Positions 8,094 to 16,452 of a stretch of 64,000 nt of DNA are shown piece by piece. Numbering within the stretch: the first letter of the stretch is position 1; the number at the start of each line of letters is the position of its first letter. The position numbers and the translations under genes were made by a program. Below the pieces are notes generated by a model. The model saw only the letters and a list, made by a program, of their open reading frames with translations. It was not told the origin of the DNA and searched no databases. This DNA comes from Chitinophaga skermanii. GTDB lineage: Bacteria; Bacteroidota; Bacteroidia; Chitinophagales; Chitinophagaceae. The DNA lies in NCBI RefSeq assembly GCF_003259335.1, contig NZ_QLLL01000007.1:62001-126000 (forward strand). The letters run 5' to 3'.

Positions 8094-9955
8094 TACGAGA
8101 AGATTTCACTTCCGTTTGCAACAAAGGCTTCAGCACGTTCTGCCATACCCTTTTCAATAGCTTCTGTTGTTTCCAAATTATTGGTTTTAGCATAGTCGCG
8201 TACTTCTTGGGTAATTTTCATGGAACAGAAATGTGGTCCACACATCGAGCAGAAATGTGCTAACCGCGCCCCTTCTGCTGGTAAGGTTTCATCATGGTAA
8301 CTCCTGGCTGTGTCTGGGTCGAGCGAAAGATTGAATTGATCATTCCAACGGAACTCGAAACGTGCTTTACTTAAAGCATTATCACGGTGCTGTGCACCAG
8401 GATGACCTTTTGCTAAGTCGGCAGCATGTGCAGCGAGTTTATAAGTAATCACCCCCACTTTCACATCTTCTTTATTGGGCAAGCCTAAATGTTCTTTCGG
8501 CGTTACATAACAAAGCATCGCTGTTCCAAACCAACCGATCATGGCTGCTCCAATCGCGGATGTAATATGATCGTAACCAGGTGCTACATCTGTAGTTAGT
8601 GGGCCGAGGGTATAGAAGGGCGCTTCATGACAATGTTCCAATTGCTTCTCCATATTCGCTTTAATAAGGTGCATAGGTACGTGTCCTGGTCCCTCAATCA
8701 TTACTTGAACATCGTGCTTCCAAGCTATTTTAGTTAGTTCGCCAAGTGTTTCCAGTTCTGCAAATTGTGCCGCATCATTCGCATCTGCAATAGAGCCAGG
8801 ACGTAACCCATCGCCCAACGAGAACGCTACGTCGTATGCCTTCATAATCTGGCAAATTTCTTCGAAGTGAGTATATAGAAAGTTCTCTTTGTGATGTGCT
8901 AAACACCATTTAGCCATAATAGATCCGCCACGGGAAACAATACCTGTTACGCGTTTAGCCGTTAATGGAATATACCGCAACAATACCCCCGCATGAATCG
9001 TGAAATAATCAACACCTTGCTCAGCTTGTTCGATTAAAGTATCGCGGAAGATTTCCCAAGTAAGCATTTCTGCTTTGCCATTCACTTTTTCTAATGCTTG
9101 GTAAATAGGTACAGTACCTACAGGAACGGGTGTATTCCTTATTACCCATTCGCGTGTTTCGTGAATGTTTTTACCGGTACTTAAATCCATAATTGTATCT
9201 GCGCCCCAACGGCAAGCCCATACTGCCTTTTCAACTTCTTCTTCCATCGAGCTTGTAACAGCACTATTGCCGATGTTAGCGTTAATTTTCACCAAAAAGT
9301 TTCGCCCAATAATCATAGGCTCAGCTTCAGGATGGTTGATGTTAGCTGGAATAATAGCACGACCGGCGGCAATTTCACTTCTTACAAATTCAGGTGTAAT
9401 ACCATTTGTTGGAATACCTGCACCGAATGAGTGTCCTGGGTGTTGCGCCCAATTTTGATCTCCTTGTTTGAAACGCTCCTCACGGAGTTGATTCTCGCGG
9501 ATGGCAACGTATTCCATTTCTGGTGTAATGATGCCTTTTTTTGCATAATGAAGCTGTGTAACATTTGTATTATGTAATGCGCGGTATGGGTTAGGTTTAT
9601 GTTGAAATTGAAGATCAACAGGTGTTTTACTTAATTGCAGTAACGCGAATTCAGAACTAAAACCAGCTAATTGTTCTACATCATTTCTTCCCACAATCCA
9701 CGATTCGCGTAAACGAGGTAAGCCTTTACGGATGTTAATATCGATGGAAGGATCAGTATAAGGGCCGCTTGTGTCGTAGACTGCTACAGGAAGATTGGCA
9801 TTTTCTTCGTTATTAATAATAGTAGGCGTGAGCGTAATCTCGCGCATGGCTACTTTTATGGGATGAAGCTTTCCTTCTACATAAATCTTATTACTTGCCG
9901 GCAAAGGTTCGCGGCTAATCTTTTCCGTGGAAGGTGCATGAGCATTCGTTTTCAT
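8093..9955 (-). CDS. thiC: Phosphomethylpyrimidine synthase ThiC
   Basis: Radical-SAM enzyme of the non-canonical type that rearranges aminoimidazole ribotide into HMP phosphate. The 620-residue protein carries the C-terminal cluster motif Cys569-x2-Cys572-x4-Cys577 (CSMCGPHFC), the zinc and substrate region EGPGHVPMHLI, and GADTIMDLSTGKNIHETREW. Length and motifs are those of full-length bacterial ThiC including its N-terminal domain. It is the second gene after the TPP riboswitch; 165 bases separate it from thiS. Confidence 0.97.
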   Translation of the reverse strand: MKTNAHAPSTEKISREPLPASNKIYVEGKLHPIKVAMREITLTPTIINNEENANLPVAVYDTSGPYTDPSIDINIRKGLPRLRESWIVGRNDVEQLAGFSSEFALLQLSKTPVDLQFQHKPNPYRALHNTNVTQLHYAKKGIITPEMEYVAIRENQLREERFKQGDQNWAQHPGHSFGAGIPTNGITPEFVRSEIAAGRAIIPANINHPEAEPMIIGRNFLVKINANIGNSAVTSSMEEEVEKAVWACRWGADTIMDLSTGKNIHETREWVIRNTPVPVGTVPIYQALEKVNGKAEMLTWEIFRDTLIEQAEQGVDYFTIHAGVLLRYIPLTAKRVTGIVSRGGSIMAKWCLAHHKENFLYTHFEEICQIMKAYDVAFSLGDGLRPGSIADANDAAQFAELETLGELTKIAWKHDVQVMIEGPGHVPMHLIKANMEKQLEHCHEAPFYTLGPLTTDVAPGYDHITSAIGAAMIGWFGTAMLCYVTPKEHLGLPNKEDVKVGVITYKLAAHAADLAKGHPGAQHRDNALSKARFEFRWNDQFNLSLDPDTARSYHDETLPAEGARLAHFCSMCGPHFCSMKITQEVRDYAKTNNLETTEAIEKGMAERAEAFVANGSEIFS

Positions 9956-10120
9956 ACTGATAATGATTTTGTGAGTTAGAGAGAATTGTACGCACGCACG
10001 TATAGGTATAGCCGCTCCTGTTACATAACAGAACGCACTAACGCCATTACGATTTGCATACGCAATACCATTTGAACGAATAGTAGATTCGTTCCTTGAA
10101 ACGCTTATAGGCCGCGTTTC

Positions 10121-10324
10121 CTAGCCTCCTTGTGTAGCTTTAATGATGGTAATATGATCGTCGGGCTGCAAGGCATGATGTTCCCAACGTTGCTTCGGCA
10201 CAACAAAATTGTTGATGGCCACGGCAATACCTTTTGTAGAAGGAATTTGAATAAACTGTAAGAGTGCGGACACGGTTGATCCCGGCTGCACTGCATAAAG
10301 TTTATTGTTTACATGTACTTCCAT
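10121..10324 (-). CDS. thiS: Sulfur-carrier protein ThiS
   Basis: A 67-residue ubiquitin-like protein ending in the required Gly-Gly (KATQGG) whose C-terminus is adenylated and turned into a thiocarboxylate that donates sulfur to ThiG. The beta-grasp pattern MEVHVNNKLYAV, STVSALLQFI, GIAVAINNFVVPKQRW and LQPDDHITII is typical. The ATG at 10324 is preferred over an upstream one at 10348, which would add eight residues ahead of strand 1. It is the first gene after the riboswitch. Its activating enzyme ThiF is not encoded here. Confidence 0.92.
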   Translation of the reverse strand: MEVHVNNKLYAVQPGSTVSALLQFIQIPSTKGIAVAINNFVVPKQRWEHHALQPDDHITIIKATQGG

Positions 10325-10385
10325 TGCTTGGAAATTTAAAGTGAACAATAAACTTCAAGGATGCAAAATGAGAGAGTTCAGTTAC

Positions 10386-10468
10386 TTTTCCCTACGACAG
10401 TATGAGCTGCATCAGGTGACTGAGGGTATCATCTCAGTTCCAGAGCCTTCGGCTAAGGAACACCCCTA
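10386..10468 (-). promoter_or_regulatory. TPP riboswitch (THI element)
   Basis: Reading the minus strand, the conserved TPP aptamer blocks appear in order: GGGGTGTTCC, a GCCGAAGGC stem-loop, GGAACTGAGA (CTGAGA core at 10432-10437), TGATACCCT, the ACCTGATGCAG pyrophosphate sensor (about 10407-10417) and CGTAGGGAA (10388-10395). It precedes thiS by about 60 bases and should shut off the whole operon when thiamine pyrophosphate is abundant. A possible -7 box on the minus strand, TAGTTTTA, lies at 10478-10485. Confidence 0.95.
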
Positions 10469-10536
10469 AAGTGACTGTAAAACTATGAAACATCTTTGTA
10501 AAAATCCAACCAGCTATCACTAAAAATTTATAGCAT

Positions 10537-10544
10537 TATCTTTG
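10537..10544 (+). promoter_or_regulatory. -7 box for the lipoprotein at 10587
   Basis: TATCTTTG matches TAnnTTTG exactly; no good -33 box is visible. It is divergent from the thiamine operon promoter and gives a leader of about 35 bases. Confidence 0.45.
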
Positions 10545-10586
10545 ATGGGTAAGAATGGCTTCCATTTATCCCGTAAAACAATCAAC

Positions 10587-11057
10587 ATGTCGATCCGAAT
10601 TATAGTGCTAGCGCTTATTGTTTGTAGTATAGCTGCTTGTCAACAACAAGCGCCCCCACCTCCAGCTTTCCCTTTAGATAGCTTGATTACCCGCGTTGAT
10701 ACCATTCATACAGCACCCGAAAAAGCCGACACTACAGTAAAAGACACAATTAACCCGGCATTGCTACCAGGTAAATGGCTGCAACCTACCCCGGGATTGG
10801 AAAATCAATTACAAGGATTTGTGCTAGAAACTAAAGGAAAAGCCACCTCGGTAAACCTTCACGATTTAGTATACGAGAAATGGAGATTTGCTGATGATAC
10901 TTTGCAGATGTGGAGTTACGATAAAAGTGATACTACGGAGCTGGTAATTGTAGATACATTTTTGGTAAGAACATTAACAGATACAACATTGGTGCTGTTC
11001 CCTAAAAATGCTGCAAAAGGCTACTTCGAGCAGTATAAGCGGAAGAAAAAGAAATAA
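10587..11057 (+). CDS. Lipoprotein of unknown function
   Basis: From the ATG at 10587 the product is 156 residues with a lipoprotein signal (MSIRIIVLALIVCSIAAC, lipobox IAAC) and a Pro/Gln-rich linker QQQAPPPPAF. The mature region has a lipocalin-like pattern: PGKWLQPTPG, ETKGKATSVN, YEKWRFADDTLQMWSYD, DTFLVRTLTDTTLVLF. This resembles the lipocalin-type lipoproteins common in Bacteroidota, but I cannot name one. An earlier in-frame start would lengthen the N-terminus ahead of the signal. A terminator follows directly. Confidence 0.7.
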   Translation: MSIRIIVLALIVCSIAACQQQAPPPPAFPLDSLITRVDTIHTAPEKADTTVKDTINPALLPGKWLQPTPGLENQLQGFVLETKGKATSVNLHDLVYEKWRFADDTLQMWSYDKSDTTELVIVDTFLVRTLTDTTLVLFPKNAAKGYFEQYKRKKKK

Positions 11058-11060
11058 AAA

Positions 11061-11087
11061 AACATCCGCAGCTATGCTACGGATGTT
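11061..11087. terminator. Hairpin between convergent small genes
   Basis: AACATCCG (11061-11068) pairs with CGGATGTT (11080-11087) around an 11-base loop; it separates the lipoprotein gene from the convergent membrane-protein gene. Confidence 0.65.
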
Positions 11088-11112
11088 GCAATATGTTTGT
11101 CAGCATAATGGA

Positions 11113-11364
11113 TTACATAAAAGCGTAACCTACTGCGCAAGCAAATAGAGAATAAATAATACCGGCAACTGAAAGTTGTAAGTCTTCTGTTGTTGTTCTG
11201 CGGGTATACAATGCAGAAATAGAACTAACAGCCAGGCCAATGGCGCCGATCGTTAAAGCTGTTTTAGGTTCTTTAATTAAATAAGCAAGAACCAATGCAG
11301 CGATGCCGATAATCAGCGAAGAAATGCCGGCAATTTTTGGGAGGCTCGTCGGTTGATGATGCAT
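11113..11364 (-). CDS. Small membrane protein of unknown function
   Basis: An 83-residue protein with three hydrophobic stretches (about residues 10-29, 34-52 and 62-83), separated by KEPK and a polar RRTTTEDLQ segment. It resembles the small DUF4190-like membrane proteins seen near envelope genes, but this is weak. It ends in AVGYAFM. No signal peptide beyond the first membrane segment is visible. Transcribed in the same direction as the hydroxylase-family gene downstream, 57 bases away. Confidence 0.65.
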   Translation of the reverse strand: MHHQPTSLPKIAGISSLIIGIAALVLAYLIKEPKTALTIGAIGLAVSSISALYTRRTTTEDLQLSVAGIIYSLFACAVGYAFM

Positions 11365-11421
11365 AATTGAAAATTTAAATCGTTAAAAATATTTGTTAGT
11401 AGCCTTGCTACTGTTTAGTTC

Positions 11422-12231
11422 CTAAGGGTTGTTTTCCCATGGTGCCTTTAATAGCGGCCCTACTTGTTCATACTTCTCTGCCGTATACTCATCGAGCCCA
11501 TACTCAATCGTTGACACATCAGGAACTTTTACAAACGTTCCAAATAACCGGTCCCAGAACGAGAAAATGTTGGCATAATTGGAGTCTGTTTCCACTTGTC
11601 GCTTACTATGATGTACCTTATGCATATCGGGTGAAACAATGATCCAACTGAGCCAGCTATCCATCCAACGCGGTAATTTGATATTGGCGTGGTTAAATTG
11701 ACTCATGAAGGCCGAAATCGTTTGGTAAAGCATTACCATCCAAACAGGTATACCCATTGTAATAATCGCTATCAACAATGCTATAACCCGGAATACGCTT
11801 TCAACAGGATGATGACGTAACGCCGTGGTAGCATCAATGGCATTATCTATATGATGAATTTTGTGGAAGTGCCACATCCAAGCCACTTTGTGTTGCACAA
11901 GGTGTACGAGGTAAGCCCCCAAGAAATCCATCATCATAATGGCCAACAAAGCATGCAACCATACCGGTATCGACAATAGGTATAGTAACCCGAACTGCCG
12001 GCTACCTGTAAATTGTGCTGCCTCGATGATGGCAAATGCAAATGCTAGGTTTACAATGGCCGTCGTTAATGTAAAGAACAAATTAGTGCCCGCATGTCGC
12101 AAGCGCTGCCCCTTTCTAAACCTAGTCCTCGGTATCACTCCTTCTAACATCCACAACATTATTAAACCTGCTACTAGCAAGCCCGTGCGGTAATACGAAG
12201 GAATATGTTCAAAAAACTCGATCATACGCAT
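11422..12231 (-). CDS. Sterol desaturase / fatty acid hydroxylase family membrane enzyme
   Basis: A 269-residue integral membrane protein with the eight-histidine di-iron signature of this family: HLVQH (110-114), HFHKIHH (121-127), HH (140-141) and HKVHH towards the C-terminus. Hydrophobic helices lie at about 16-32, 50-72, 83-108 and 143-170. Family members use O2 and di-iron to hydroxylate or desaturate lipids, carotenoids or sphingolipids. The substrate cannot be read from the sequence. It stands alone, with no lipid genes adjacent. Confidence 0.85.
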   Translation of the reverse strand: MRMIEFFEHIPSYYRTGLLVAGLIMLWMLEGVIPRTRFRKGQRLRHAGTNLFFTLTTAIVNLAFAFAIIEAAQFTGSRQFGLLYLLSIPVWLHALLAIMMMDFLGAYLVHLVQHKVAWMWHFHKIHHIDNAIDATTALRHHPVESVFRVIALLIAIITMGIPVWMVMLYQTISAFMSQFNHANIKLPRWMDSWLSWIIVSPDMHKVHHSKRQVETDSNYANIFSFWDRLFGTFVKVPDVSTIEYGLDEYTAEKYEQVGPLLKAPWENNP

Positions 12232-12713
12232 TACTAACTCGAGTGATCAATCGCTCAGAACATCTCCACAAATCTGCTACAAATGCTTTTTGAAAGGGTG
12301 GCCCAGGATAGAAGTAACCTTTGCTAGCTTATAAAAAGCGTTTTCGCAGAGGATGTGGCCGTAAGGGATAAAAGGGGTGGAAGAATCTTTATTCGTATAG
12401 CCATGTACGTTATACGCCTTGTCTTCCTATCACATAATAAAATTACTTCATTTTCGTTACCTGGCGCGGCTGGGCGCTACTTTTTCCTGGAGAAAAAAAC
12501 AATGAACTCACAACGTGATTACTTTATATAAAAAGATATAATAATGAATAATGCTAGTCGAATAATATAGTTTGTATTTTTAATATGATGATTGTTGCCA
12601 GGTTTTGAAAGGGTTAGTTATGATAATTATTTCACATGACTATAAACAAAAACAGCAACCTCAAATGAATGAGATTGCTGTATATTAGAATTAATTATAA
12701 ATTAATGTTCGGC
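12232..12713. other. 482-base gap with the dnaN terminator
   Basis: AT-rich, no credible reading frame. The only clear structure is the terminator at 12653-12680. No promoter with a full TAnnTTTG box was found for the hydroxylase gene on the minus strand. Confidence 0.6.
12653..12680 (-). terminator. Intrinsic terminator of dnaN
   Basis: On the minus strand CAGCAATCTCA pairs with TGAGGTTGCTG around a short loop, followed by a T tract (TTTTTG). Position and strand fit the end of dnaN. Confidence 0.85.
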
Positions 12714-13832
12714 TTAGTTATTTAACATAAGCGGCATAACCAACATCAAAAGGTCTTCGTTTTCTTCTTTTTCAGAAGGTTTCAAGATACCTGCTTTTGT
12801 TGGTGTTGATAATTCGAGGCTAATTTCATCACCTTCTGCTGCATGCAACATTTCGATGAGGAATTTCGCGTTGAATGCAATTTGCATGTCTTCACCATTG
12901 TACTGGCAGCTCATACGCTCGTTACCTTCGAAAGAGAAGTCAACATCTTGCGCTGATAATTGTAACTCGCTACCAGAGATAGACAATGCTACTTGGTTCG
13001 TGCTTTTGTTCGCGAATACACCTACACGCTTTAACGCGTTTTGGAAGTCGTTTTTCACGAGTGTTAAGCGGTACGGGTTTTCTTTTGGAATAACTACTTT
13101 ATAATCAGGGAAACGTGCGTCGATGAGGCGACAAATCATTTGCGCGTTATCGTGTGTAACGAAGAAGTGATTTTTGCTGTAAGACACGTGGATTTCGCTA
13201 TCGTTATCAGGGATGGCCGATTTCAACAAGTTCAAAGGTTTTTTAGGCACGATGAAGTTGTCGTCTTTAGGGCATACCACGTCTAACTTGATATATTTTA
13301 CCAAGCGGTGAGCATCGGTAGATACAAACGTGATACCGTTGGAAGATAATTCGAAGTATACACCTGTCATCGCCGGGCGGAGGTCGTCGTTACTTACGGC
13401 GAAGATGGTTTTATTAATAGCGGTTACTAAACCAGATGCGCTCATAGTGAAAGTAGTAGCATCTTCTGCTGCGGGTTCTTTCGGAAAGTTCTCAGGATTC
13501 TCACCCATTACTTTATACTTACCGTTGTCGGAAGTAATTTCAACCGAGTATGAATTCGGGTCAATATTGAAAGTAAGTGGTTGGTCCGGTAAATTCTTCA
13601 GAGAGTCCATCAAGATTTTAGCCGGGATACAAATACGACCAGTTTCCTTCGCTTCCACCTCTAGTTTTACCTTCATGACTGTTTCCAAGTCGGTAGCCAC
13701 AACAGTTAATTCATTTTTATCGATCGAGAAGAGGAAATCCTCCAAAATCGGCAAAACTGTATTCGAGTTAATAACACCGCTGATCTGTTGTAATTGTTTC
13801 AATAAAGTAGAAGACGAAACGATAAACTTCAT
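12714..13832 (-). CDS. dnaN: DNA polymerase III beta sliding clamp
   Basis: A 372-residue clamp with three DnaN domains, starting MKFIVSSSTLLKQLQQISGV and containing LPILEDFLF, ATDLETVMKV and STDAHRLVK. The C-terminus ends VMPLMLNN, the conserved M-P-(M/L)-R-like peptide-binding end of the family with the usual arginine missing. It encircles DNA and tethers the replicase and repair enzymes. It is not next to dnaA or recF; the neighbour across 351 bases is a divergent aminotransferase. A -7 box TATCTTTG lies on the minus strand at 13868-13875. Confidence 0.96.
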   Translation of the reverse strand: MKFIVSSSTLLKQLQQISGVINSNTVLPILEDFLFSIDKNELTVVATDLETVMKVKLEVEAKETGRICIPAKILMDSLKNLPDQPLTFNIDPNSYSVEITSDNGKYKVMGENPENFPKEPAAEDATTFTMSASGLVTAINKTIFAVSNDDLRPAMTGVYFELSSNGITFVSTDAHRLVKYIKLDVVCPKDDNFIVPKKPLNLLKSAIPDNDSEIHVSYSKNHFFVTHDNAQMICRLIDARFPDYKVVIPKENPYRLTLVKNDFQNALKRVGVFANKSTNQVALSISGSELQLSAQDVDFSFEGNERMSCQYNGEDMQIAFNAKFLIEMLHAAEGDEISLELSTPTKAGILKPSEKEENEDLLMLVMPLMLNN

Positions 13833-14183
13833 AAGGTTACTTGCTAAATGTTGTAATGTAATGCAAACAAAGATAGAAAGAAATGCGGTTAAGAAGCATG
13901 TGCCGGTTGCGATGCGGCCAGTTATTTATTAACACTCTTTCAACGCTGTTTACAGAAAATGTGGGTAATTCGCGCCTGCATAATAAGAATAAGTTTCGAA
14001 TCGCATTCGAATGCATGCTGAATAAAAGTCCTGATATGACCTTCTTGGTTTGTGAAATTCTAACGAATTGTTAATAACATTGAAAATTTTAAAAAGAATG
14101 TCTTTTTTCTTTTAAAATATATATAGATCGGTTACTTTTGCGGGCGCAAAAAACACTTAATTCACATTAAAACTATCTTGGTT
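13833..14183. other. Divergent promoter region between dnaN and the aminotransferase
   Basis: Holds two outward-facing -7 boxes: TATCTTTG on the minus strand (13868-13875) for dnaN and TACTTTTG on the plus strand (14133-14140) for the aminotransferase. Neither has a clear -33 box. One near-match to a DnaA box (TGTGGGTAA, around 13960) is present, but no cluster. Confidence 0.55.
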
Positions 14184-15443
14184 ATGAAACTATCTCATTT
14201 AGCCGAAACGCTTATTGGATCTGAAATTATTAAACTGGCCGGTGAGATTAAGGATAAGATGGCCAAGGGTGAAAAAATATACAACTTCACAATCGGTGAT
14301 TTCGATCCGAAGGTTTTCCCGATCCCTGCTGAGTTTGAGCAAGAAATTACGAAAGCTTACCAGGAGCGTTTTACCAACTACCCTCCTGCCGATGGTATCT
14401 TAGAACTCCGTAAAGCAGTAGGCGAATTCATCAGCGAACGCGAAGGTTTGCAATACGACCCGGCGAGTGAAATTGTTATTTCATGTGGTGGCCGTCCTAT
14501 CATCTACGCTACTTACCGTACTTTGGTTGATAGAGGCGAGAAAGTAATCTACGCTACTCCTTCTTGGAACAACAACCACTATACTCACTTCTTAGAAGCA
14601 GAGCACGTTGTGTTGGAAACTAAAGTTGAAAACGACTTTATGCCAACTGCGGAAGAATTGAAACCTTTGTTAAAAGGTGCTACCCTTTTAGCTTTGTGTT
14701 CACCACAAAACCCAACCGGCACAGCTTTCTCTAAAAAACACTTAGAAGAAATTTGCGATTTAGTACTTGAAGAAAACAAATCACGCGGCGAAAACGAAAA
14801 GCCACTTTTCGTTATGTTCGACCAAATGTACTGGGTACTTACTTTCGGCCAAACGCAACACTACAACCCAGTTTCCCTCCGCCCAGAAATGAAGAAATAT
14901 ACCATCTTCATCGACGGTATGAGTAAAGCTTTCGCAGCAACAGGTGTGCGCGTAGGTTGGGCACTCGGTCCTGCTAACGTAATCGGTAAAATGAAAGCAA
15001 TCCTTTCTCACGTTGGTGCTTGGAGCCCAATGGCAGAACAAAAGGCTGCTGCTCGTTACTTAGCACAAAAAGAAAATGTAGATAAGTACTTAGTACACTT
15101 TAAAAGCGAAATCGAAGAACGCCTCGTTAAAATCTACGAAGGTTTCGATAGCTTGAAGAAAGCTGGTTATAATGTTGATGCAATTGCACCACAAGCTGCT
15201 ATCTACCTCACCATTAAATTAGATTTAGTAGGTAAAACAACTCCAGCAGGTACTGTTTTAGCAGACCAAGCAGCAGTTACCTCTTACATCCTCGACGAAG
15301 CTAAATTGGGCATTGTTCCTTTCTACGCCTTCGGTTCTTCTAAAAACTCTCCATGGTACCGCCTCAGCGTTGGTACTTGCGTGAAAGAAGAAATTCCAGC
15401 GATGTTAGCAGCCCTCGAAGCAGCGTTGTCTAAATTGAGCTAA
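14184..15443 (+). CDS. PLP-dependent aminotransferase, class I/II (aspartate aminotransferase-like)
   Basis: A fold-type I aminotransferase of 419 residues. The PLP lysine is Lys248 in DGMSKAFAATGVRVGW; other marks are CSPQNPTGTAFS, FDQMYW and the C-terminal arginine in SPWYRLSVGTC. The ATG at 14184 follows a TTG-GTT and fits the family N-terminus (MKLSHLAETLIGSEIIKLA). Codon use is strongly biased to preferred codons, suggesting high expression. The likely role is aspartate or related amino-acid transamination; the amino-acid substrate is inferred from overall type only. Confidence 0.85.
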   Translation: MKLSHLAETLIGSEIIKLAGEIKDKMAKGEKIYNFTIGDFDPKVFPIPAEFEQEITKAYQERFTNYPPADGILELRKAVGEFISEREGLQYDPASEIVISCGGRPIIYATYRTLVDRGEKVIYATPSWNNNHYTHFLEAEHVVLETKVENDFMPTAEELKPLLKGATLLALCSPQNPTGTAFSKKHLEEICDLVLEENKSRGENEKPLFVMFDQMYWVLTFGQTQHYNPVSLRPEMKKYTIFIDGMSKAFAATGVRVGWALGPANVIGKMKAILSHVGAWSPMAEQKAAARYLAQKENVDKYLVHFKSEIEERLVKIYEGFDSLKKAGYNVDAIAPQAAIYLTIKLDLVGKTTPAGTVLADQAAVTSYILDEAKLGIVPFYAFGSSKNSPWYRLSVGTCVKEEIPAMLAALEAALSKLS

Positions 15444-15468
15444 TACCTTTTCTAATTCAAATACTTTC

Positions 15469-15509
15469 GAAGCACCTACCCGGATTTTCCAGGTAGGTGC
15501 TTCTTTTTT
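15469..15509 (+). terminator. Intrinsic terminator of the aminotransferase gene
   Basis: GAAGCACCTACC (15469-15480) pairs perfectly with GGTAGGTGCTTC (15492-15503), followed by TTTTTT. Confidence 0.93.
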
Positions 15510-15538
15510 ACCCCGCTCCTTACCCAAAAATGCCTTAT

Positions 15539-15563
15539 TTGACTTTTCGACCACAAAAGTCAA
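15539..15563. promoter_or_regulatory. Upstream copy of the 25-bp TetR-type palindrome
   Basis: TTGACTTTT (15539-15547) and AAAAGTCAA (15555-15563) form a perfect 9-bp inverted repeat around 7 bases. The same arms with the same overall length recur 260 bases downstream at the efflux promoter. Confidence 0.6.
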
Positions 15564-15793
15564 CCCCTATTTTGCATCACTTTTTCTCACATTTGTTAAC
15601 AATCATACATTCTTTTTCACCAGCACCTTTGGAAACCCGCCGTTTCTCAAATGTTTATTTTGTATTATTAAAATATTGATTTTCAATTGTCCTATTGGAA
15701 ACTCTTGCGATTTGGCCTAAAAATTCCACTGTCAAAGATTTGTTAAAAGCCTAAAAAAAGGTCAACTAATGTTACTAATATGGCAAAATGTTA

Positions 15794-15823
15794 TACTTTT
15801 GACTTTGTAACTAAAAAAGTCAG
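15794..15823 (+). promoter_or_regulatory. Efflux operon promoter with overlapping operator
   Basis: A -7 box TACTTTTG at 15794-15801 runs into the second palindrome (TTGACTTT at 15799-15806, AAAGTCAG at 15816-15823). A TetR dimer bound here would sit on the transcription start and repress its own operon. The binding protein is inferred to be one of the two TetR proteins immediately downstream. Confidence 0.6.
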
Positions 15824-15831
15824 GAAGTTTA

Positions 15832-16452
15832 ATGCATACAGAGAATAAAGACGAAATGAGGGATAGAATCATTGAGGCGGCTCTGAAAAGGTTTACTCAT
15901 TTTTCGGCGTCGAAGACGACGATGAATGAGATTGCCGAAGACTTGCATTGCTCGAAGGCCTCTTTATATTACTACTTCCCAGATAAGAATGCCGTACACA
16001 TTGCGGTATTGGCAAAAATTGGGGAATCGTATTTACAAACCCTAGAGAAAGAGGCGAATAACAGCGAGGTTTCGGCGGGAGAATCTTTGATGAATACCAT
16101 TAAGATTCGTAACAATTTTATGACGCGTTTTTGCAGGTTGGAGATTTTCAAACTCATGCGTCAAGCTTCTTTTGAAGCGATGAACAACGAGGTGAAAGCA
16201 GCGAAGAAAAGGGAATGGGATTTAATGACGAGGATTATTGAACGTGGGATTGAAAGCGGCGAGTTTGTAGCAGTTGCAGATCCTCAAGAACTAGCGGGTA
16301 TATTATTTCATGCTTTAATGGGTATGAGACTCGCTTTTATGGATCATCCTCAGCAGTTTACCGAAGAATTGAGTGATGCACAGTTAGCCGACCTGGAAAT
16401 GAAACAGGAACTGTTACTGAGCATTTTTGTAAAAGGATTAAAAAAGAACTAA
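15832..16452 (+). CDS. TetR/AcrR family regulator 1
   Basis: A 206-residue repressor-type protein. The N-terminal helix-turn-helix spans about residues 10-56 (RIIEAALKRFTHFSASKTTMNEIAEDLHCSKASLYYYFPDK), the standard TetR signature. The helical C-terminus would bind a ligand and dimerise. It is the first gene of an operon with a second TetR, TolC, an adaptor and an RND pump; its stop overlaps the next start by one base. Two palindromes upstream are candidate binding sites. It probably represses the pump until an inducer is present. Confidence 0.9.
   Translation: MHTENKDEMRDRIIEAALKRFTHFSASKTTMNEIAEDLHCSKASLYYYFPDKNAVHIAVLAKIGESYLQTLEKEANNSEVSAGESLMNTIKIRNNFMTRFCRLEIFKLMRQASFEAMNNEVKAAKKREWDLMTRIIERGIESGEFVAVADPQELAGILFHALMGMRLAFMDHPQQFTEELSDAQLADLEMKQELLLSIFVKGLKKN

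Larger units (their letters stand above)
15444..15831. other. Gap before the efflux operon with two copies of a palindrome
   Basis: Contains the aminotransferase terminator, then an AT-rich stretch with two 25-bp palindromes (15539-15563 and 15799-15823) and a promoter -7 box. The short open frames in it look non-coding. Confidence 0.6.

Noticed and set aside
13330..13932. A 200-codon plus-strand frame opposite dnaN
   Set aside because: Antisense to an intact dnaN; Ser/Val-rich with no recognisable domain.
12714..14183. oriC next to dnaN
   Set aside because: The dnaN flanks hold only one near-match to a DnaA box and dnaA is not adjacent, so there is no support for an origin there.
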